DNA of 64,000 nt from Mesosutterella faecium (GTDB lineage Bacteria; Pseudomonadota; Gammaproteobacteria; Burkholderiales; Burkholderiaceae_F), in assembly GCF_022809315.2 (NCBI RefSeq), contig NZ_JAKZJU020000001.1, positions 62,001 to 126,000 of the forward strand, given 5' to 3'. Shown piece by piece: positions 34,117-45,021 of the stretch; the stretch's first letter is position 1; each line of letters opens with the position of its first letter. A model generated the notes under the pieces. The model saw only the letters and a program-made list of their open reading frames with translations, searched no databases and was not told the origin of the DNA. The position numbers and the translations under genes are program-made.

Positions 34117-34986
34117 ATGCTCAACGCAAAGAAAATTGAAAAAGCCGTCACGCACTACGCCTCGCACAAGGACGAGAGCGTCCGCGCCAATCTGAGGGCC
34201 TTCGCCCCGGCGCTCCTCAAGGCCGCGGAGCTTCGGGCGAGGCTCGACCGCCCGGTGCCCGAATGGTCGGATCAGGAGATCAAGTCGGCGGCCCTCGGGC
34301 GCGCGAGCCTGCTGTCGGCGAGAGCCCCGGAGATCGACCCCGGGCAGTTCCTCGAGGCCGCCGGGGAAATCGCCGCCGCCCTGCGCGGGGGGCTCGGGCC
34401 GCAGGAGTCCGGGGCGCTCGAGGCCGTCGATTTTTCCGCCTATGCGGATGCCTCCGCGCTGCAGCTGGCCGCCCGGGATCCGATGGCGTGGCTCGCCGAG
34501 GTGGAGGAAAAAGCCGCCGGGCTGCCCGCGCTGGACTCCTACGTGCTGCCCGTCCTGGGCCTCACGCTGCGGGTGTTCCTCGAAGCCGCGGCTGACGCGG
34601 CCTCGAGGCGGATCGATCCGCTCATCCGGGACTACGCCCACCACAACCGGCCGCTTCGCTGCCCGGTCTGCGGCTCGGAGGCCGCCGTGGCCTGCGTGGC
34701 CGAGACCCAGAGCAACGGCAGCGTGAAGCGCCTCTTCTGCACCTGCTGCGGGGCCGACTGGCTTTTCGAGCGGATCCGCTGCGCGCACTGCGGCACCCAG
34801 GTCGTCTCCGACCTCTCCTACGTCCACGACGAGGCCGACCAGGAGCACCGGCTGCACCTGTGCAGGCACTGCGGCAGCGCCTTCCCCACGGTCTTTGCCA
34901 AAGACTCCGAACGGTTCTCGCCCGAAGTGGAGGAAATCGTGATGTCGGGGCTCGAGGCCTTCTACGCCGGGCAGTCCGGGCGCTGA
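34117..34986 (+). CDS. fdhE: Formate dehydrogenase accessory protein FdhE
   Basis: The 289-residue cytoplasmic protein has a helical N-terminal part and a C-terminal rubredoxin-like region with paired cysteines: LRCPVCGSEA, FCTCCGADWLFERIRCAHCGTQ and LHLCRHCGSAFP (about 180-265). This CxxC series is diagnostic of FdhE. Family knowledge: FdhE binds the catalytic subunit before Tat export as a proofreading or maturation chaperone. AAGGAG precedes the ATG. It is the fourth gene in the operon, just before fdhD. Confidence 0.92.
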   Translation: MLNAKKIEKAVTHYASHKDESVRANLRAFAPALLKAAELRARLDRPVPEWSDQEIKSAALGRASLLSARAPEIDPGQFLEAAGEIAAALRGGLGPQESGALEAVDFSAYADASALQLAARDPMAWLAEVEEKAAGLPALDSYVLPVLGLTLRVFLEAAADAASRRIDPLIRDYAHHNRPLRCPVCGSEAAVACVAETQSNGSVKRLFCTCCGADWLFERIRCAHCGTQVVSDLSYVHDEADQEHRLHLCRHCGSAFPTVFAKDSERFSPEVEEIVMSGLEAFYAGQSGR

Positions 34987-35033
34987 GCGGCGGCTTCTTT
35001 GAAAGGCAGAACACACACTGGGGAGATCCGGCC

Positions 35034-35921
35034 ATGAACGTCTGGGAAAACGAAGGAATGGAGGTCCGCGCCGCGGCGGCGGGCTTCGGCGCGGAAACCT
35101 TGAGCGGCGCGCCCGAGGGCGGCCCGGAGGTCAAGCTGATGGGAGCGCGCACCGTGGGCATGCGCCGCATGAACGCCCCGGCCGACGAAACGGACTGGGT
35201 GGCCGAAGAGGCTCCCGTGGCGCTGGTCTACAACGGGATATCGCACGCCGTGATGATGGCCGTTCCGAAAGACCTGGAGGCTTTCGGGCTCGGATTCTCC
35301 CTGTCGGAGGGCATCATCCCCGACCCCTCCTGCCTTTACGACATCGAGGCGCGGCAGGCCTGCGGGGGATACGAGGTGTCGATGCGGATTTCCTCCGAAT
35401 GCTTCTGGAAGCTGAAGGATCACCGCCGCTCGATGGCCGGCCGCACGGGCTGCGGGATCTGCGGCATCGAGAGCCTGCGCGGCATCGCGCACGCGGCGGG
35501 CCCCGTGGGCCACGAGGAGACGTTCAGCATGAGGCACTACGAAGGCGCCCTCAGGTACCTGAAGAAGGTCGAGCAGCTGGGCAGCCTCACCGGCTGCACC
35601 CATGCCGCCGTCTGGATCCGCCCGGACGGGTCGCTGGCCGGAGGAGCCGAGGACGTGGGCCGGCACGTGGCCCTCGACAAGCTGCTCGGCATGAGGGTGC
35701 AGAAGGGCTGGCGGCACGGGGCGCTGCTGATCAGCTCCCGCGCGTCCTTTGAAATGGTGCAGAAGGCGGCGCTCTGCGGCGTGGAGATCCTGCTGGCCGT
35801 CTCCGCCCCCACGGGGCTCGCGATCGACCTCGCCCGCAGGGCCGGAATGACGCTCGCGGGCTTCTGCCGCAGGGGCAGCGCCAACGTCTACTCGCACCCC
35901 GAGCGCCTGATCGGGCTCTGA
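35034..35921 (+). CDS. fdhD: Formate dehydrogenase sulfurtransferase FdhD
   Basis: The 295-residue protein has the FdhD pattern VYNGISHAVMMAVPKDLEAF (about 65-83), GCGICGIESL with the sulfur-carrying CxxC (about 139-148), and GGAEDVGRHVALDKLLG (about 203-219). FdhD transfers sulfur from IscS-bound persulfide to the molybdenum cofactor, which formate dehydrogenase requires. ATG 35034 is chosen because GGGGAG lies 10 bases upstream and family members start near here. It is the last gene of the operon. Confidence 0.93.
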   Translation: MNVWENEGMEVRAAAAGFGAETLSGAPEGGPEVKLMGARTVGMRRMNAPADETDWVAEEAPVALVYNGISHAVMMAVPKDLEAFGLGFSLSEGIIPDPSCLYDIEARQACGGYEVSMRISSECFWKLKDHRRSMAGRTGCGICGIESLRGIAHAAGPVGHEETFSMRHYEGALRYLKKVEQLGSLTGCTHAAVWIRPDGSLAGGAEDVGRHVALDKLLGMRVQKGWRHGALLISSRASFEMVQKAALCGVEILLAVSAPTGLAIDLARRAGMTLAGFCRRGSANVYSHPERLIGL

Positions 35922-36013
35922 GAAGAAAGAGCGGGGGGCGGGAGGCCCCCTTTCCCCGCCGCCCCTTCTCCCGGCTCCGGGCTCTGCGGGCGGGAAGCAC
36001 AAAGGCTGCGGAC

Positions 36014-36052
36014 AAAGAAATCCCCGGAAATCAATCGCTTGACTCCGGGGAT
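36014..36052 (-). terminator. Terminator after tRNA-Ser
   Basis: ATCCCCGGA (36020-36028) pairs with TCCGGGGAT (36044-36052). On the minus strand it is followed by TTTCTTTG, 14 bases beyond the tRNA 3' end. Confidence 0.7.
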
Positions 36053-36065
36053 CCATATTTCTTAA

Positions 36066-36159
36066 TGGCGGAGAAGGAGGGATTCGAACCCTCGAGGCCC
36101 GTAAATTTGGACCTGCACCCTTAGCAGGGGTGTGCCTTCAGCCACTCGGCCACTTCTCC
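36066..36159 (-). tRNA. tRNA-Ser (anticodon GCT)
   Basis: The minus strand gives a 94-nt class II tRNA. It has acceptor GGAGAAG/CTTCTCC, D arm GGCCGAGTGGCTGAAGGC, anticodon loop CTGCTAA (GCT), a long variable arm and GGTTCGAAT in the T loop. The 3' CCA is encoded. It reads AGC/AGU and follows tRNA-Arg in the same direction. Confidence 0.97.
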
Positions 36160-36234
36160 ACCAAGGCGAATCGCTTCGCCGAAACCGATTGTATTGCTGC
36201 CGGGAAGCGGCTTTGATTCACCGCCCCCTAACAG

Positions 36235-36266
36235 TTAGCCCTGAAAACTTCCGCTTTCAGGGCTAA
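36235..36266. other. 12-bp perfect hairpin between tRNA-Arg and tRNA-Ser
   Basis: TTAGCCCTGAAA pairs with TTTCAGGGCTAA around an 8-base loop. In the minus direction it starts 9 bases after the tRNA-Arg 3' end but has no clear T-run. It may be a processing hairpin or a weak terminator. Confidence 0.55.
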
Positions 36267-36274
36267 TAAAAAAT

Positions 36275-36351
36275 TGGTGCGCCCGGTAGGATTCGAACCC
36301 GCGACCCCCTGGTTCGTAGCCAGGTGCTCTATCCAACTGAGCTACGGGCGC
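36275..36351 (-). tRNA. tRNA-Arg (anticodon ACG), second copy
   Basis: This 77-nt tRNA is identical to the one at 10146-10222, including encoded CCA. It lies 115 bases upstream of tRNA-Ser in the same direction, so the two are probably one transcript. Confidence 0.97.
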
Positions 36352-36420
36352 AATCGAGATTTAGAATACTACGCCTGCAATTTAAAAAAAGCAAGTCTTT
36401 TTTCTTTCTTCCCGCAAAAA

Positions 36421-36801
36421 ATGAAAATCCGGCCTGGAAAACTTCTCCTCGCGCTCGCCCTGTCGGCTTGGATCGCGGCCATTCTCGCGGGCACGGCGCT
36501 GCTCGTGCACAGGCTCTCGGGCTCCTGGGCCGCGGCGGCGGCCGCAGCCGCCGCCTGCCTCGCGCTGCGGCTCACGCTCATTCCAAGCCTGCTCACGGCC
36601 TGGTACCTCTTCGCGTACACCGACTGGAGCGCGGCCGCGCTCATCGCGGGCGGCTTCGGCTTCGGCGGCTCCTGGTCGAAGGACGGCCCCCGGGGCCTGC
36701 CCGACCTCGCGCTCAGGCTTTTCCGAGAGGGGCTGGGGCTGAAGCCTGACGGCCCTTCGGATCACCCAGATCGTTCGAATCCTCCGCGCAGATCTCATTG
36801 A
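36421..36801 (+). CDS. Small hydrophobic protein of unknown function
   Basis: The frame encodes 126 residues with two likely membrane helices: LLLALALSAWIAAILAGTAL (about 8-27) and an Ala-rich helix about 36-60. A Gly/Phe-rich segment and a polar tail follow. No ribosome site is evident before ATG 36421. Its last 89 bases overlap the 3' end of the convergent phosphate transporter gene. It could be a real small membrane protein or a chance frame in GC-rich DNA; hydrophobicity makes me lean slightly towards real. Confidence 0.4.
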   Translation: MKIRPGKLLLALALSAWIAAILAGTALLVHRLSGSWAAAAAAAAACLALRLTLIPSLLTAWYLFAYTDWSAAALIAGGFGFGGSWSKDGPRGLPDLALRLFREGLGLKPDGPSDHPDRSNPPRRSH

Positions 36802-39007
36802 GCCGGTTCTGCAGCGCCACCACGATGCTGTAGTGGTTCACGATGTCGCGCACGAACTGCAGGAAGGTCATGTAGAGCTCGCAGCCGCGCAGCGACAGGC
36901 GGTACTCCGAAATGCCCGCGAGAAGCGCTTCCTGGTCGCGCGCGACCTGGTCGATCATCTTCTGGGCCTTCTTCTGAACGTCCGCGGCGCTCGCCCACCC
37001 TTCGCTGAAGTCGCGGATCACCTCCTCGGTGTCGGAGAGCTGCCCGGCGAGGTGCACCAGGTTCTCCGCAAGGTCTCCGCTGAAGATGCGGTGGCGGTTG
37101 GCCACGTGCTCCTGGGCCTGGGAGGCCACGCGCTGCAGCGAGCGGCACACCTCCTTCATGTTGGTGAGGCTGCGGTAGTAGAGGAAGCGCGCGTCGAGGT
37201 CGTCGTGCGTGCCGTGGTACTTCGCCATCGCGTAGTAGAGCGAGCGGCTCGCGGAGACCTCGTCCATCAGCACCGTGGCGCGGTTGTTCGTGTGCCGCAG
37301 CGCCCGCTCGCTGTCGGCAAGCAGCGCGTTCACCACTTCGCCGAAGATGCTCACCGAGGCAATGTAGTTGCGGGCGACGTCTTCGTTCAGGAGCGTGCGC
37401 ACCCCGAACCGGTCGAGGCTGCGGACGTCGATTCTCTTTTTCTTCTGGTCCCTGCGCTTCGACAGATTCATCCGCACGATCACGGCGAGCACGAGCACGA
37501 TGAGCAGGATGCTCACCGGGCGCCCGCCGTAGAGCACCAGGGTGGCCACGAGCGAGGCGGCGATGAAGGCCGTGAGCGCCGTGAGGAACCATCCCACCAC
37601 GACCACGAGGACGCCGGAGATGCGGTAGACGGCCGACTCCCGGTCCCAGGCGCGGTCGGCAAGCGACGAGCCCATCCCGACCATGAAGGTGACGTAGGTG
37701 GTCGACAGCGGCAGCTGCATCGAAGTGGCCGTGGAGATGAGGATCGCCGTGAGGATGAGGTTCACCGAGGCGCGCACGTAGTCAAAGGGCAGGGGCTCGG
37801 TCCCCGCGGGAGGCTCCACGGGCTCGAAGCGGCGGTTGACCGCCCTCTGCAGGGAAAGCGGGATGAAGGCGAGCACGACCTGCCCCACCCCCATCATGGT
37901 CCGCACGATGAGCCGGCCTGGCGCCGAGGCCCCGAACTGCTCGCGGTCTCCCGTCGAGGATGAGGAGAGGTTGAGCGAGGTTTCGATCACGCGCCGCGCG
38001 CTTTTGGAAAACCGCAGCGTGAGCACCATCACGATGCCCGAGAGCAGCAGCAGGATCGTGGGCGGGGCGATCGGCAGCGCGAGCGCGTCCATGTAGAAGG
38101 CCTCGGGGGGAACCGCCCCGCCGCCCGCGCTGTAGATCTTCCAGCTGTCGAGCGCGGCGATCGGCACGCCCACGAAATTGACGAGGTCGTTGCCCGCGAA
38201 GGCGAAGGCGAGCGCGAACGTGCCCGCAAGGATGACGACCCGGAAGACGTTGAGGCGGAAAAACACCATCCCCAGCTGCAGGATGACGCTGCCCGCGGCG
38301 AAGATCGTGCCGAGGATCTGCCAGGTGTGGCCGTCAAGGAAGGCGAGCAGCTCCGGGGTCATGAAGGAGGCGCCGCGCGCGCCCTTCATCACGAGGAAGT
38401 AGAAGACCATCGCGAGGCTGAAGCCGCCGAAAAGGCCGCCCAGCTTCCGGAAAGTCTTCTCGTAGCGGAAGGTGAAGACGATCCGCATGAGATACTGCAC
38501 GACCACGCCGCTCACGAAGGCGACCACCACCGAAGCGAGGATCGCCGCGATCATGGCGAAGGCCTTCTCGTTGTTGATGTAGCCGCCCAGCTCCGAGAGC
38601 GTCCCGCCGTCCGCGAGTATCTCGTTGGCGGCGACCCCCACGGAGGCGCCGAGCAGCTCGAAGACGATTGACACCGAAGTCGAGGTCGGCAGCCCCAGCG
38701 TGTTGAAGAAATTGAGCAGCATCACGTCGGTCACCATGACCGACAGATAGATCACCATCACGGACTTGAAGGTGAACATCCCGGGGTTGAAGACGCCGCT
38801 TTTCGCGATCTCCATCATGCCGCCCGAGAAGGTGGCGCCCAGCAGCACGCCCGCGCCCGCCACCGCGAGAATCACCTTGAAGGGGGCGATCCTGCAGCCC
38901 ACCGCCGAATTAAGGAAGTTGGTGGCGTCGTTGCTCACCCCCACGAAGAGGTCGATGACGGCAAGCAGCGCGAGAAAGCCAAGAATGACTAGATAAAAGG
39001 TTTCCAT
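36713..39007 (-). CDS. PiT-family inorganic phosphate transporter with PhoU-like tail
   Basis: The 764-residue protein has an N-terminal PiT motif, VGVSNDATNFLNSAVGCRIA, and a second related unit near GNDLVNFVGVPIAALDSW and TSMQLPLSTTYVTFMVGMGS, giving about 10-12 membrane segments. From about residue 520 (KKKRIDVRSLDRFGVRTLL) to the end is a soluble helical domain resembling PhoU-like regulators. Such fusions occur in anaerobes. It would import phosphate with H+ or Na+, with the tail possibly gating transport. ATG 39007 (METFYLV) is preferred to 39025; neither has a good ribosome site. Confidence 0.88.
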   Translation of the reverse strand: METFYLVILGFLALLAVIDLFVGVSNDATNFLNSAVGCRIAPFKVILAVAGAGVLLGATFSGGMMEIAKSGVFNPGMFTFKSVMVIYLSVMVTDVMLLNFFNTLGLPTSTSVSIVFELLGASVGVAANEILADGGTLSELGGYINNEKAFAMIAAILASVVVAFVSGVVVQYLMRIVFTFRYEKTFRKLGGLFGGFSLAMVFYFLVMKGARGASFMTPELLAFLDGHTWQILGTIFAAGSVILQLGMVFFRLNVFRVVILAGTFALAFAFAGNDLVNFVGVPIAALDSWKIYSAGGGAVPPEAFYMDALALPIAPPTILLLLSGIVMVLTLRFSKSARRVIETSLNLSSSSTGDREQFGASAPGRLIVRTMMGVGQVVLAFIPLSLQRAVNRRFEPVEPPAGTEPLPFDYVRASVNLILTAILISTATSMQLPLSTTYVTFMVGMGSSLADRAWDRESAVYRISGVLVVVVGWFLTALTAFIAASLVATLVLYGGRPVSILLIVLVLAVIVRMNLSKRRDQKKKRIDVRSLDRFGVRTLLNEDVARNYIASVSIFGEVVNALLADSERALRHTNNRATVLMDEVSASRSLYYAMAKYHGTHDDLDARFLYYRSLTNMKEVCRSLQRVASQAQEHVANRHRIFSGDLAENLVHLAGQLSDTEEVIRDFSEGWASAADVQKKAQKMIDQVARDQEALLAGISEYRLSLRGCELYMTFLQFVRDIVNHYSIVVALQNRLNEICAEDSNDLGDPKGRQASAPAPLGKA

Positions 39008-39302
39008 ACGTGGAAATGGAGGCAAAGACCGCAGGCCGAAAACCGGTGAGCCGCCGGGCCGCCCCGGGCTCCTTTCAGAGCCGGAAGCCGCCTTCTTCGA
39101 GAGCTTTTCTGCGCCTGGCGCGCGGATTTCGTCCGAAGAATATTAAACGCTGGCGACTTCGAAGGAAAGTCTGAGGAGACCGAAAGCGCAAAAAATCACC
39201 GCTCGATAAGGGAGCCCTGAACACCCCATCTCTTTTTTGAGGGCAGGGGCGGGGAAAACGGGCCCGCCGCCCCTTTTTGTCCCCGCCCTGCCTTTTCAGG
39301 CC
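39008..39302. other. Intergenic region between uvrD 3' end and PiT 5' end
   Basis: The PiT promoter must lie at its left. At the right, GGCAGGG(G)CGGGG (39242-39254) and CCCCGCCCTGCC (39281-39292) form a long GC-rich hairpin beyond the uvrD stop, with an inner GGGGCGG/CCGCCCC pairing. It probably marks the end of the uvrD transcript, though the T-run is not well placed for the minus strand. No gene is seen. Confidence 0.4.
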
Positions 39303-41681
39303 TCAGATCTTTTCAAGCTTTGCCATGGCGGCGAGCAGCTGCTTCACGCCCGCTCCCGCAAAAGCGACCTGCACCTTGGTGAGGGCTCCGGAGCCCGAGA
39401 CCGAAATCACCACGCCCTTGCCGAACTTCGGGTGCCTCACGTGCTGCCCCGCGCTCCATCCCGCCTCGGTCCTCTTCTTAAGAAGCGGCTCCGTCTTCGA
39501 GCCGTTGTAGGAGCTGTCCGCGCCGCGGGGCCGCCAGGAGTAGCCGTAGGAGGCGCGCTCCTGCCCGGAGTCCTCGTCCCCGCTGCGGCGTCCCGCCCAG
39601 CCGCCCCGGGCCGATGCCGCGCCCCTGCGGCCGCCGCCCTCGTCCCAGGCCCCCGCCTCCTCGCTCAGGCCCGCGGGGCTGCGGCGCCAGACGAGGTGCT
39701 CGCGGGGAATCTCGTCCAAGAACGAGGACTGCTGCTCGTTCTGGTACGTGCCGTTGATGAAGCGGCGCGCCGCGTAGGTGAGGTAGAGCTCGCGCTTCGC
39801 GCGGGTGATCGCGACGTACATGAGCCGGCGCTCCTCCTCGCGCCCCGCCTGCCCGCCCTCGCGCAGCGAGCTCACGTGCGGGAAGAGGTTCTCCTCGAGC
39901 CCGGTGATGAAAACCACCGGGAACTCGAGCCCTTTGGCCGCGTGCACCGTCATGAGCTGCACGGCGTCGGCCTCGGCGCCGGCCTGGTTGTCGCCCGCCT
40001 CGAGCGTGGCCAGCGCGAGGAAGGACGAAAGGGGCGAAAGCTCGTCCTCGCCCCGGGGCTCCATCGCGTCGGCCTCCGGGTCGATGTCCGCGCTTTTCAG
40101 GAAGGCCGCGGCGGCGTTGACGATTTCGGCGAGGTCCTCGGCCTTCGCGCTTTTTTCCCGGCGGTCCAGGTCCGCGTAATAGGCCTTGAGGGTCGACCGC
40201 TCGAGCACGATTCTCACCAGGTCGGTGAGGCTGCGCCCGGAGGCGGCCCGGCGGATGCCCATCACGAGCTCGCCGAAGCCGCGCAGCTTCGAGGCCGCCG
40301 CGCCCTTCATTTCGGAGACCGCGCCCATGAGCGAGAGGTCCGCGGCCCGGGCGGTCTCGGCCAGCTTTTCAAGCGTCTTCGCCCCGACGCCCCGCGCGGG
40401 CGTGTTCACCGCGCGCAGGAACGCGGTGTTGTCGGAGGGGTTCTCCACGAGCCGCAGGTAGGCGAGCACGTCCTTCACGTGCGCGCGCTCGAAGAACCTG
40501 TGCCCGCCGTAGATGCGGTACGGGATCCCGCCCGCCATGAGCACCGACTCGATCGCGCGCGACTGGGCGTTGGAGCGGTAGAGCACCGCGAAGTCCCGGT
40601 AGGCGCGCCCCCGGGAGTGCCCGGATTCGATTTCCTCGGCCACGAAGCGCGCCTCGGCCTCGCCCGAGGGGCAGGGCATCACCTGGATGCGGCTGCCTTC
40701 GCCCGCGTCCGTCCAGAGGTTCTTGCCCAGCCGCTTCGTGTTGCAGCCGATCAGGGCGTTGGCGGCCCCGAGGATGTGGCCGGTCGAGCGGTAGTTCTGC
40801 TCGAGCCTGATCACCTTCCGCACGCCCAGCTCGCGCCTGAAGTCGTCCATGTTCCCGACGTTCGCGCCGCGGAAGGCGTAGATCGACTGGTCGTCGTCGC
40901 CCACGGCGAAGATCGTGTTCGCGGCGCCCTCCTCGCGCACCGGCCCCCGGCCGTAGCCCGCGAGGGTCTTGAGCCAGCGGTACTGCAGCACGTTCGTGTC
41001 CTGGAACTCGTCGACGAGGATGTGCGAGAAGCGCTGCTCGTAGTGGCGGCGGATGAGCTCGTTTCGCTGCAGCAGCTCGTAGCTGCGCAGCAGCAGCTCC
41101 GCGAAGTCGACGATGCCCTCCTCGACGCAGAGCCTTTCGTAGGCGCGGTAGAGCTGCAGCGCGACCGCGGCGTTCGCGGTGTGCATGTCCGGTCCCTTCA
41201 CCTCCGAGGCCCGCAGCCCCTCCTCCTTCATGCGGGAGATGTAGTTCTGCACGGCCCGCGGCTCGATCGTCTCCTTGCCCACGCCCGCGGCCTTCATGAC
41301 GCGCTTAACCACCGAGAGCTGGTCGGCCTGGTCGATGATCTGGAAGGACGGCTGCAGGCCCGCCTCGGCCGCGTGGACGCGCAGCAACCGGTTGCACAGC
41401 CCGTGGAACGTCCCCACCCACATGCCGCGGGTCGACACCCCCGGCATCTGCCGCTCAATTCGCTCGAGCATCTCGCGCGAGGCCTTGTTCGTGAAGGTGA
41501 CGGCGAGAATTCCCGAGGGCCTCGCCCGGCCCTCGCGGATCAGCCAGGCGATGCGGCTGGTGAGCACGCGGGTCTTTCCTGAGCCCGCCCCTGCGAGCAC
41601 GAGCACGTTCTGGTCGGGAAATGTCACGGCTTCCCGCTGCTGGGGGTTGAGCCCCGCGGTCAAAGGATCTTCCTGGGTCAT
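39303..41681 (-). CDS. uvrD: DNA helicase II (UvrD/PcrA)
   Basis: The 792-residue superfamily 1A helicase has motif [18 protein letters not shown] (about 29-45), motif Ia [11 protein letters not shown], motif [11 protein letters not shown] (about 220), motif [16 protein letters not shown], motif IV/V segments including [13 protein letters not shown] and [15 protein letters not shown], and a C-terminal Tudor-like module beginning [13 protein letters not shown]. That C-terminal module is typical of UvrD/PcrA and absent from Rep. It unwinds 3'-5' in mismatch and nucleotide excision repair. It is divergent from leuS. Confidence 0.95.
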   Translation of the reverse strand: MTQEDPLTAGLNPQQREAVTFPDQNVLVLAGAGSGKTRVLTSRIAWLIREGRARPSGILAVTFTNKASREMLERIERQMPGVSTRGMWVGTFHGLCNRLLRVHAAEAGLQPSFQIIDQADQLSVVKRVMKAAGVGKETIEPRAVQNYISRMKEEGLRASEVKGPDMHTANAAVALQLYRAYERLCVEEGIVDFAELLLRSYELLQRNELIRRHYEQRFSHILVDEFQDTNVLQYRWLKTLAGYGRGPVREEGAANTIFAVGDDDQSIYAFRGANVGNMDDFRRELGVRKVIRLEQNYRSTGHILGAANALIGCNTKRLGKNLWTDAGEGSRIQVMPCPSGEAEARFVAEEIESGHSRGRAYRDFAVLYRSNAQSRAIESVLMAGGIPYRIYGGHRFFERAHVKDVLAYLRLVENPSDNTAFLRAVNTPARGVGAKTLEKLAETARAADLSLMGAVSEMKGAAASKLRGFGELVMGIRRAASGRSLTDLVRIVLERSTLKAYYADLDRREKSAKAEDLAEIVNAAAAFLKSADIDPEADAMEPRGEDELSPLSSFLALATLEAGDNQAGAEADAVQLMTVHAAKGLEFPVVFITGLEENLFPHVSSLREGGQAGREEERRLMYVAITRAKRELYLTYAARRFINGTYQNEQQSSFLDEIPREHLVWRRSPAGLSEEAGAWDEGGGRRGAASARGGWAGRRSGDEDSGQERASYGYSWRPRGADSSYNGSKTEPLLKKRTEAGWSAGQHVRHPKFGKGVVISVSGSGALTKVQVAFAGAGVKQLLAAMAKLEKI

Positions 41682-41858
41682 GGATTCAGACGTCGGGGAG
41701 CGCGCCGCGCCCGCCCGCCGGAAAAAGAAGGGATGAAAAGAAGCACACGCATTCTACCCGCAAAGCGCTCCGCGCACCTCGCGCCCGCCCTAGGCGCGGG
41801 TCTGCCGGTACTATACTTACTGGATTGTTTTCATTTTTCAAAGACTGGAACTCCACAA

Positions 41859-44510
41859 ATGCGTGAGAATTATTCCCCGGAGCTCGTCGAAGCCGAAATC
41901 CAGGCCAAATGGAAGGCGCAGGACGTCTACCGGGCCGTGGAACACGCGCTTGACGCGAACGGCAGGGAAAAGCCGAAGTACTACGTCTGCTCGATGCTGC
42001 CCTATCCGTCGGGCAAGCTGCACATGGGGCACGTGAGGAACTACACCCTGAACGACGTCCTCTACCGCTACCGCCGCATGTGCGGCTACAACGTCATGAC
42101 GCCGATGGGCTGGGACTCCTTCGGGCTGCCCGCAGAGAACGCCGCGCTCGCCAAGAAGGTCCCGCCCGCGAAGTGGACGTACAGCAACATCGCCGACATG
42201 AAGGCGCAGATGGCCCCGCTCGGGCTCGCTTTCGACTGGTCGCGCGAGGTGACCACCTGCAAGCCCGAGTACTACCGTTGGAACCAGTGGCTCTTCCTCA
42301 AGATGCTCGAGCGCGGCATCGCCTACCGCAAGACCCAGGTCGTCAACTGGGACCCGGTCGACAAGACCGTGCTCGCCAACGAGCAGGTGATCGAGGGCCG
42401 CGGCTGGCGCTCCGGCGCGATCGTCGAGAAGAAGGAGATCCCGGGCTACTACCTGCGCATCACCCAGTACGCCCAGGAGCTGCTCGACGACCTGGACAAG
42501 CTCGGAGGCTGGCCCGAAGAGGTCCGCACGATGCAGCGCCACTGGATCGGGCGCTCCGAGGGCGTTGACTTCGCCTTCCCGTACACGCTTGAAGGAGAAG
42601 AGCGGCAGCTGCGCGTCTACACGACCCGCGCCGACACGATCATGGGCGTCACCTTCGTCGCCGTCGCGGCCGAACATCCGCTCGCCAAGTACGCGGCCAA
42701 GAGCGACCCGAAGGTCGCCGCCTTCATCGAGGAGTGCGCGAAGGGCGGCGTCTCCGAGGCCGACCTCGCCACCCGCGAGAAAAAGGGCGTGAAGACCTCG
42801 CTCACCGTGCGCCACCCCCTCACCGGAGAGGAAATCCCGGTCTGGGTCGGCAACTACGTGCTCATGACCTTCGGCGAAGGCGCCGTGATGGGCGTGCCCG
42901 CCCACGACGAGCGCGACTTCGCCTTCGCCAAGAAATTCGGCATCGCGATCCGCCAGGCGGTGAACGTCGACGGCGTCGAGCCCTTCACCACGGATCACTG
43001 GCAGGAGTGGTACGGCGACAAGACGCTCAATCCCTACTGCGTGAACTCCGGCCGCTTTGACGGGCTGCACCTGCACGAGGCGATCGACGCAGTGGCCGAG
43101 GCGCTGCACGAGAAGGGCCTCGGAGAAAAGAAGGTGCAGTTCAGGCTGCGCGACTGGTCGATTTCGCGCCAGCGCTACTGGGGCACCCCGATCCCGATGA
43201 TCAACTGCCCGAAATGCGGCGCCGTCCCCGTCCCCGAAAAGGACCTTCCCGTGATCCTCCCCGAGGATCAGATTCCCGACGGCTCGGGCAACCCCCTCAA
43301 CAAGGACGAGGCGTTCCTCAACGTGCGCTGCCCGAAGTGCGGCGGCCCGGCCCGGCGCGAGACCGACACGATGGACACCTTCGTCGACTCGAGCTGGTAC
43401 TTCATGCGCTACTGCTGCCCGGGCGCGAAGGACCGCATGGTCGACGAGCGCAACGACTACTGGATGCCGATGGACCAGTACATCGGCGGCATCGAGCACG
43501 CGGTGCTGCACCTGCTCTATGCCCGCTTCTGGACGAAGGTGATGCGCGACCTCGGGCTCGTGAAGTTCGACGAGCCCTTCACGCGGCTGTTCACGCAGGG
43601 CATGCTCTGCGCCGAGGCGTTCTACCGCGACCTGCCCGACGGGCACAAGCGCTGGTACTACCCCGACGAGATTGAGATCAAGACCGACGAAAAGGGCAGG
43701 CCCGCGGGAGCGGTCGCGAAGGAAGACGGCCAGCCCGTCGTCTCGGCCGGCATCCAGAAGATGTCGAAGTCGAAGTGCAACGTGGTCGAGCCGCGCGACA
43801 TCATCAAGAAGTACGGCGCCGACACGGCCCGCACGTTCGTGATGTTCGCCGGACCCCCGGACCAGTCCGCCGCCTGGAGCAACGCGGGCGCGGAGGGCAC
43901 CTACCGGTTCCTCAAGCGCCTGTGGGCCTGGGTCTACGCGCACCACGACGAGCTGCTCGCGGCGCGCCCCTACGACGCCGCGCGCGCCTCCGAGCCTGAA
44001 AAGGCGCTCCGGCGCGAGATGTACGTGAACGTCGCCCAGGCGACCGCCGACCTCGACCGCATGCAGTACAACACGGTGGTCTCGGCCGCCATGAAGATGA
44101 TGAACGCGATCGAGGCCTTCAAGGACGACGGCAGCGAGGGCGCGGCCGCGGTTCTGCGCGAGTCGATGTCGCTGCTGCTGCGCGTGCTCTACCCGCTCGC
44201 GCCCCACATCACGACCTCGCTCTGGGACGAGCTGGGGTTCGTGCGCCAGATCTCCGAACTGATCGACGCGCCGTGGCCCCGCCCGACGGAGGCCGACCTC
44301 GCGGCCGACGAGATCCAGCTCGTGGTCCAGGTTAACGGCAAGCTGCGCGGCCGCATCATGGTGCCCGCCGGCGCGGCGAAGGAGCAGATCGAAAAAGCCG
44401 CGCTCGAGAACCCGGACGTGAAGCGTTTCATCGGCGAGGCGCCCGTGAAGCGCGTCATCATCGTTCCCAAGCGTCTTGTGAACATCGTGGCCTCCGTTCC
44501 CAAGAACTGA
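41859..44510 (+). CDS. leuS: Leucyl-tRNA synthetase
   Basis: The 883-residue class I synthetase has the HIGH-type motif [17 protein letters not shown] (about 46-62), the CP1 editing domain with [22 protein letters not shown] (about 254-275), zinc-like cysteines (INCPKCG and [10 protein letters not shown]), and [10 protein letters not shown] near 640. The anticodon-binding domain ends ...[13 protein letters not shown]. It charges tRNA-Leu. ATG 41859 is the family start; a longer frame to 41733 is not supported. A TATACT -10-like box lies at 41812-41817. In Betaproteobacteria leuS is normally followed by lptE and holA, but here a metal-resistance-type cassette intervenes. Confidence 0.97.
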   Translation: MRENYSPELVEAEIQAKWKAQDVYRAVEHALDANGREKPKYYVCSMLPYPSGKLHMGHVRNYTLNDVLYRYRRMCGYNVMTPMGWDSFGLPAENAALAKKVPPAKWTYSNIADMKAQMAPLGLAFDWSREVTTCKPEYYRWNQWLFLKMLERGIAYRKTQVVNWDPVDKTVLANEQVIEGRGWRSGAIVEKKEIPGYYLRITQYAQELLDDLDKLGGWPEEVRTMQRHWIGRSEGVDFAFPYTLEGEERQLRVYTTRADTIMGVTFVAVAAEHPLAKYAAKSDPKVAAFIEECAKGGVSEADLATREKKGVKTSLTVRHPLTGEEIPVWVGNYVLMTFGEGAVMGVPAHDERDFAFAKKFGIAIRQAVNVDGVEPFTTDHWQEWYGDKTLNPYCVNSGRFDGLHLHEAIDAVAEALHEKGLGEKKVQFRLRDWSISRQRYWGTPIPMINCPKCGAVPVPEKDLPVILPEDQIPDGSGNPLNKDEAFLNVRCPKCGGPARRETDTMDTFVDSSWYFMRYCCPGAKDRMVDERNDYWMPMDQYIGGIEHAVLHLLYARFWTKVMRDLGLVKFDEPFTRLFTQGMLCAEAFYRDLPDGHKRWYYPDEIEIKTDEKGRPAGAVAKEDGQPVVSAGIQKMSKSKCNVVEPRDIIKKYGADTARTFVMFAGPPDQSAAWSNAGAEGTYRFLKRLWAWVYAHHDELLAARPYDAARASEPEKALRREMYVNVAQATADLDRMQYNTVVSAAMKMMNAIEAFKDDGSEGAAAVLRESMSLLLRVLYPLAPHITTSLWDELGFVRQISELIDAPWPRPTEADLAADEIQLVVQVNGKLRGRIMVPAGAAKEQIEKAALENPDVKRFIGEAPVKRVIIVPKRLVNIVASVPKN

Positions 44511-44526
44511 GGCTTACAGGCCGCTG

Positions 44527-44575
44527 AACCCGCCGCCCTCCTTTGGCTCGCATCGAAGGAGAGCGGCGGGTTTTT
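44527..44575 (+). terminator. Terminator of leuS
   Basis: AACCCGCCGC pairs with GCGGCGGGTT across a long loop that itself contains CCTCCTTTGG-like pairing. The stem is followed by five T residues and lies 17 bases after the stop. Confidence 0.8.
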
Positions 44576-45021
44576 GATTATGCGAAGCTAAACCAATGAA
44601 ACCTACAGATGGTTCGTTCTATAACGGTTCGGCGTTTTGTTTTTTCCTTCGCATTACCTTCCTGCCTGGCCGAACTGAAGAGACGAGGCTTCATGCCGCC
44701 TCATCCGCAAGCGCCTAATTTCAATTCACAACGGACACCTCCTTCTATTTATTAGCTAATTGGCTAATTTGCCAATTAGCAGGCATTTTAAAGAGATGTC
44801 TCTAGTTATTTTTTCTGAAAAACAAGATATCTATTATTGCAAAAGGTAATAGCGTTAAAAACGCCGTAACCCTCATGGCTGACATACCAACCGCCTCTGC
44901 CGCCCCTTATCTCTATGAGCAAGGACTGCGCTTGAAGACATCTGAATTCCCCAAAAAGCTTTCTAGAACACTTCGGGCGCACGAAACTTGTTTTATAATT
45001 TGGCAAAAAAGGAAAGAATGT
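44576..45021 (+). promoter_or_regulatory. AT-rich control region of the arsR cassette
   Basis: This region is much richer in A and T than its surroundings. It contains GCTAATTGGC-TAATTT-GCCAATTAGC at 44755-44780, a perfect 10-base-arm dyad suited to an ArsR/SmtB dimer. A TATAAT box at 44994-44999 lies 22 bases before the arsR ATG and is followed by AAGGAAAG. The dyad is about 240 bases from arsR, which is far for simple repression. It may serve a second promoter. No ORF between is convincing. Confidence 0.5.

Noticed and set aside
44875..45021. N-terminal extension of ArsR
   Set aside because: The extra 49 codons cover the TATAAT box and Shine-Dalgarno of the cassette and do not resemble ArsR sequence.
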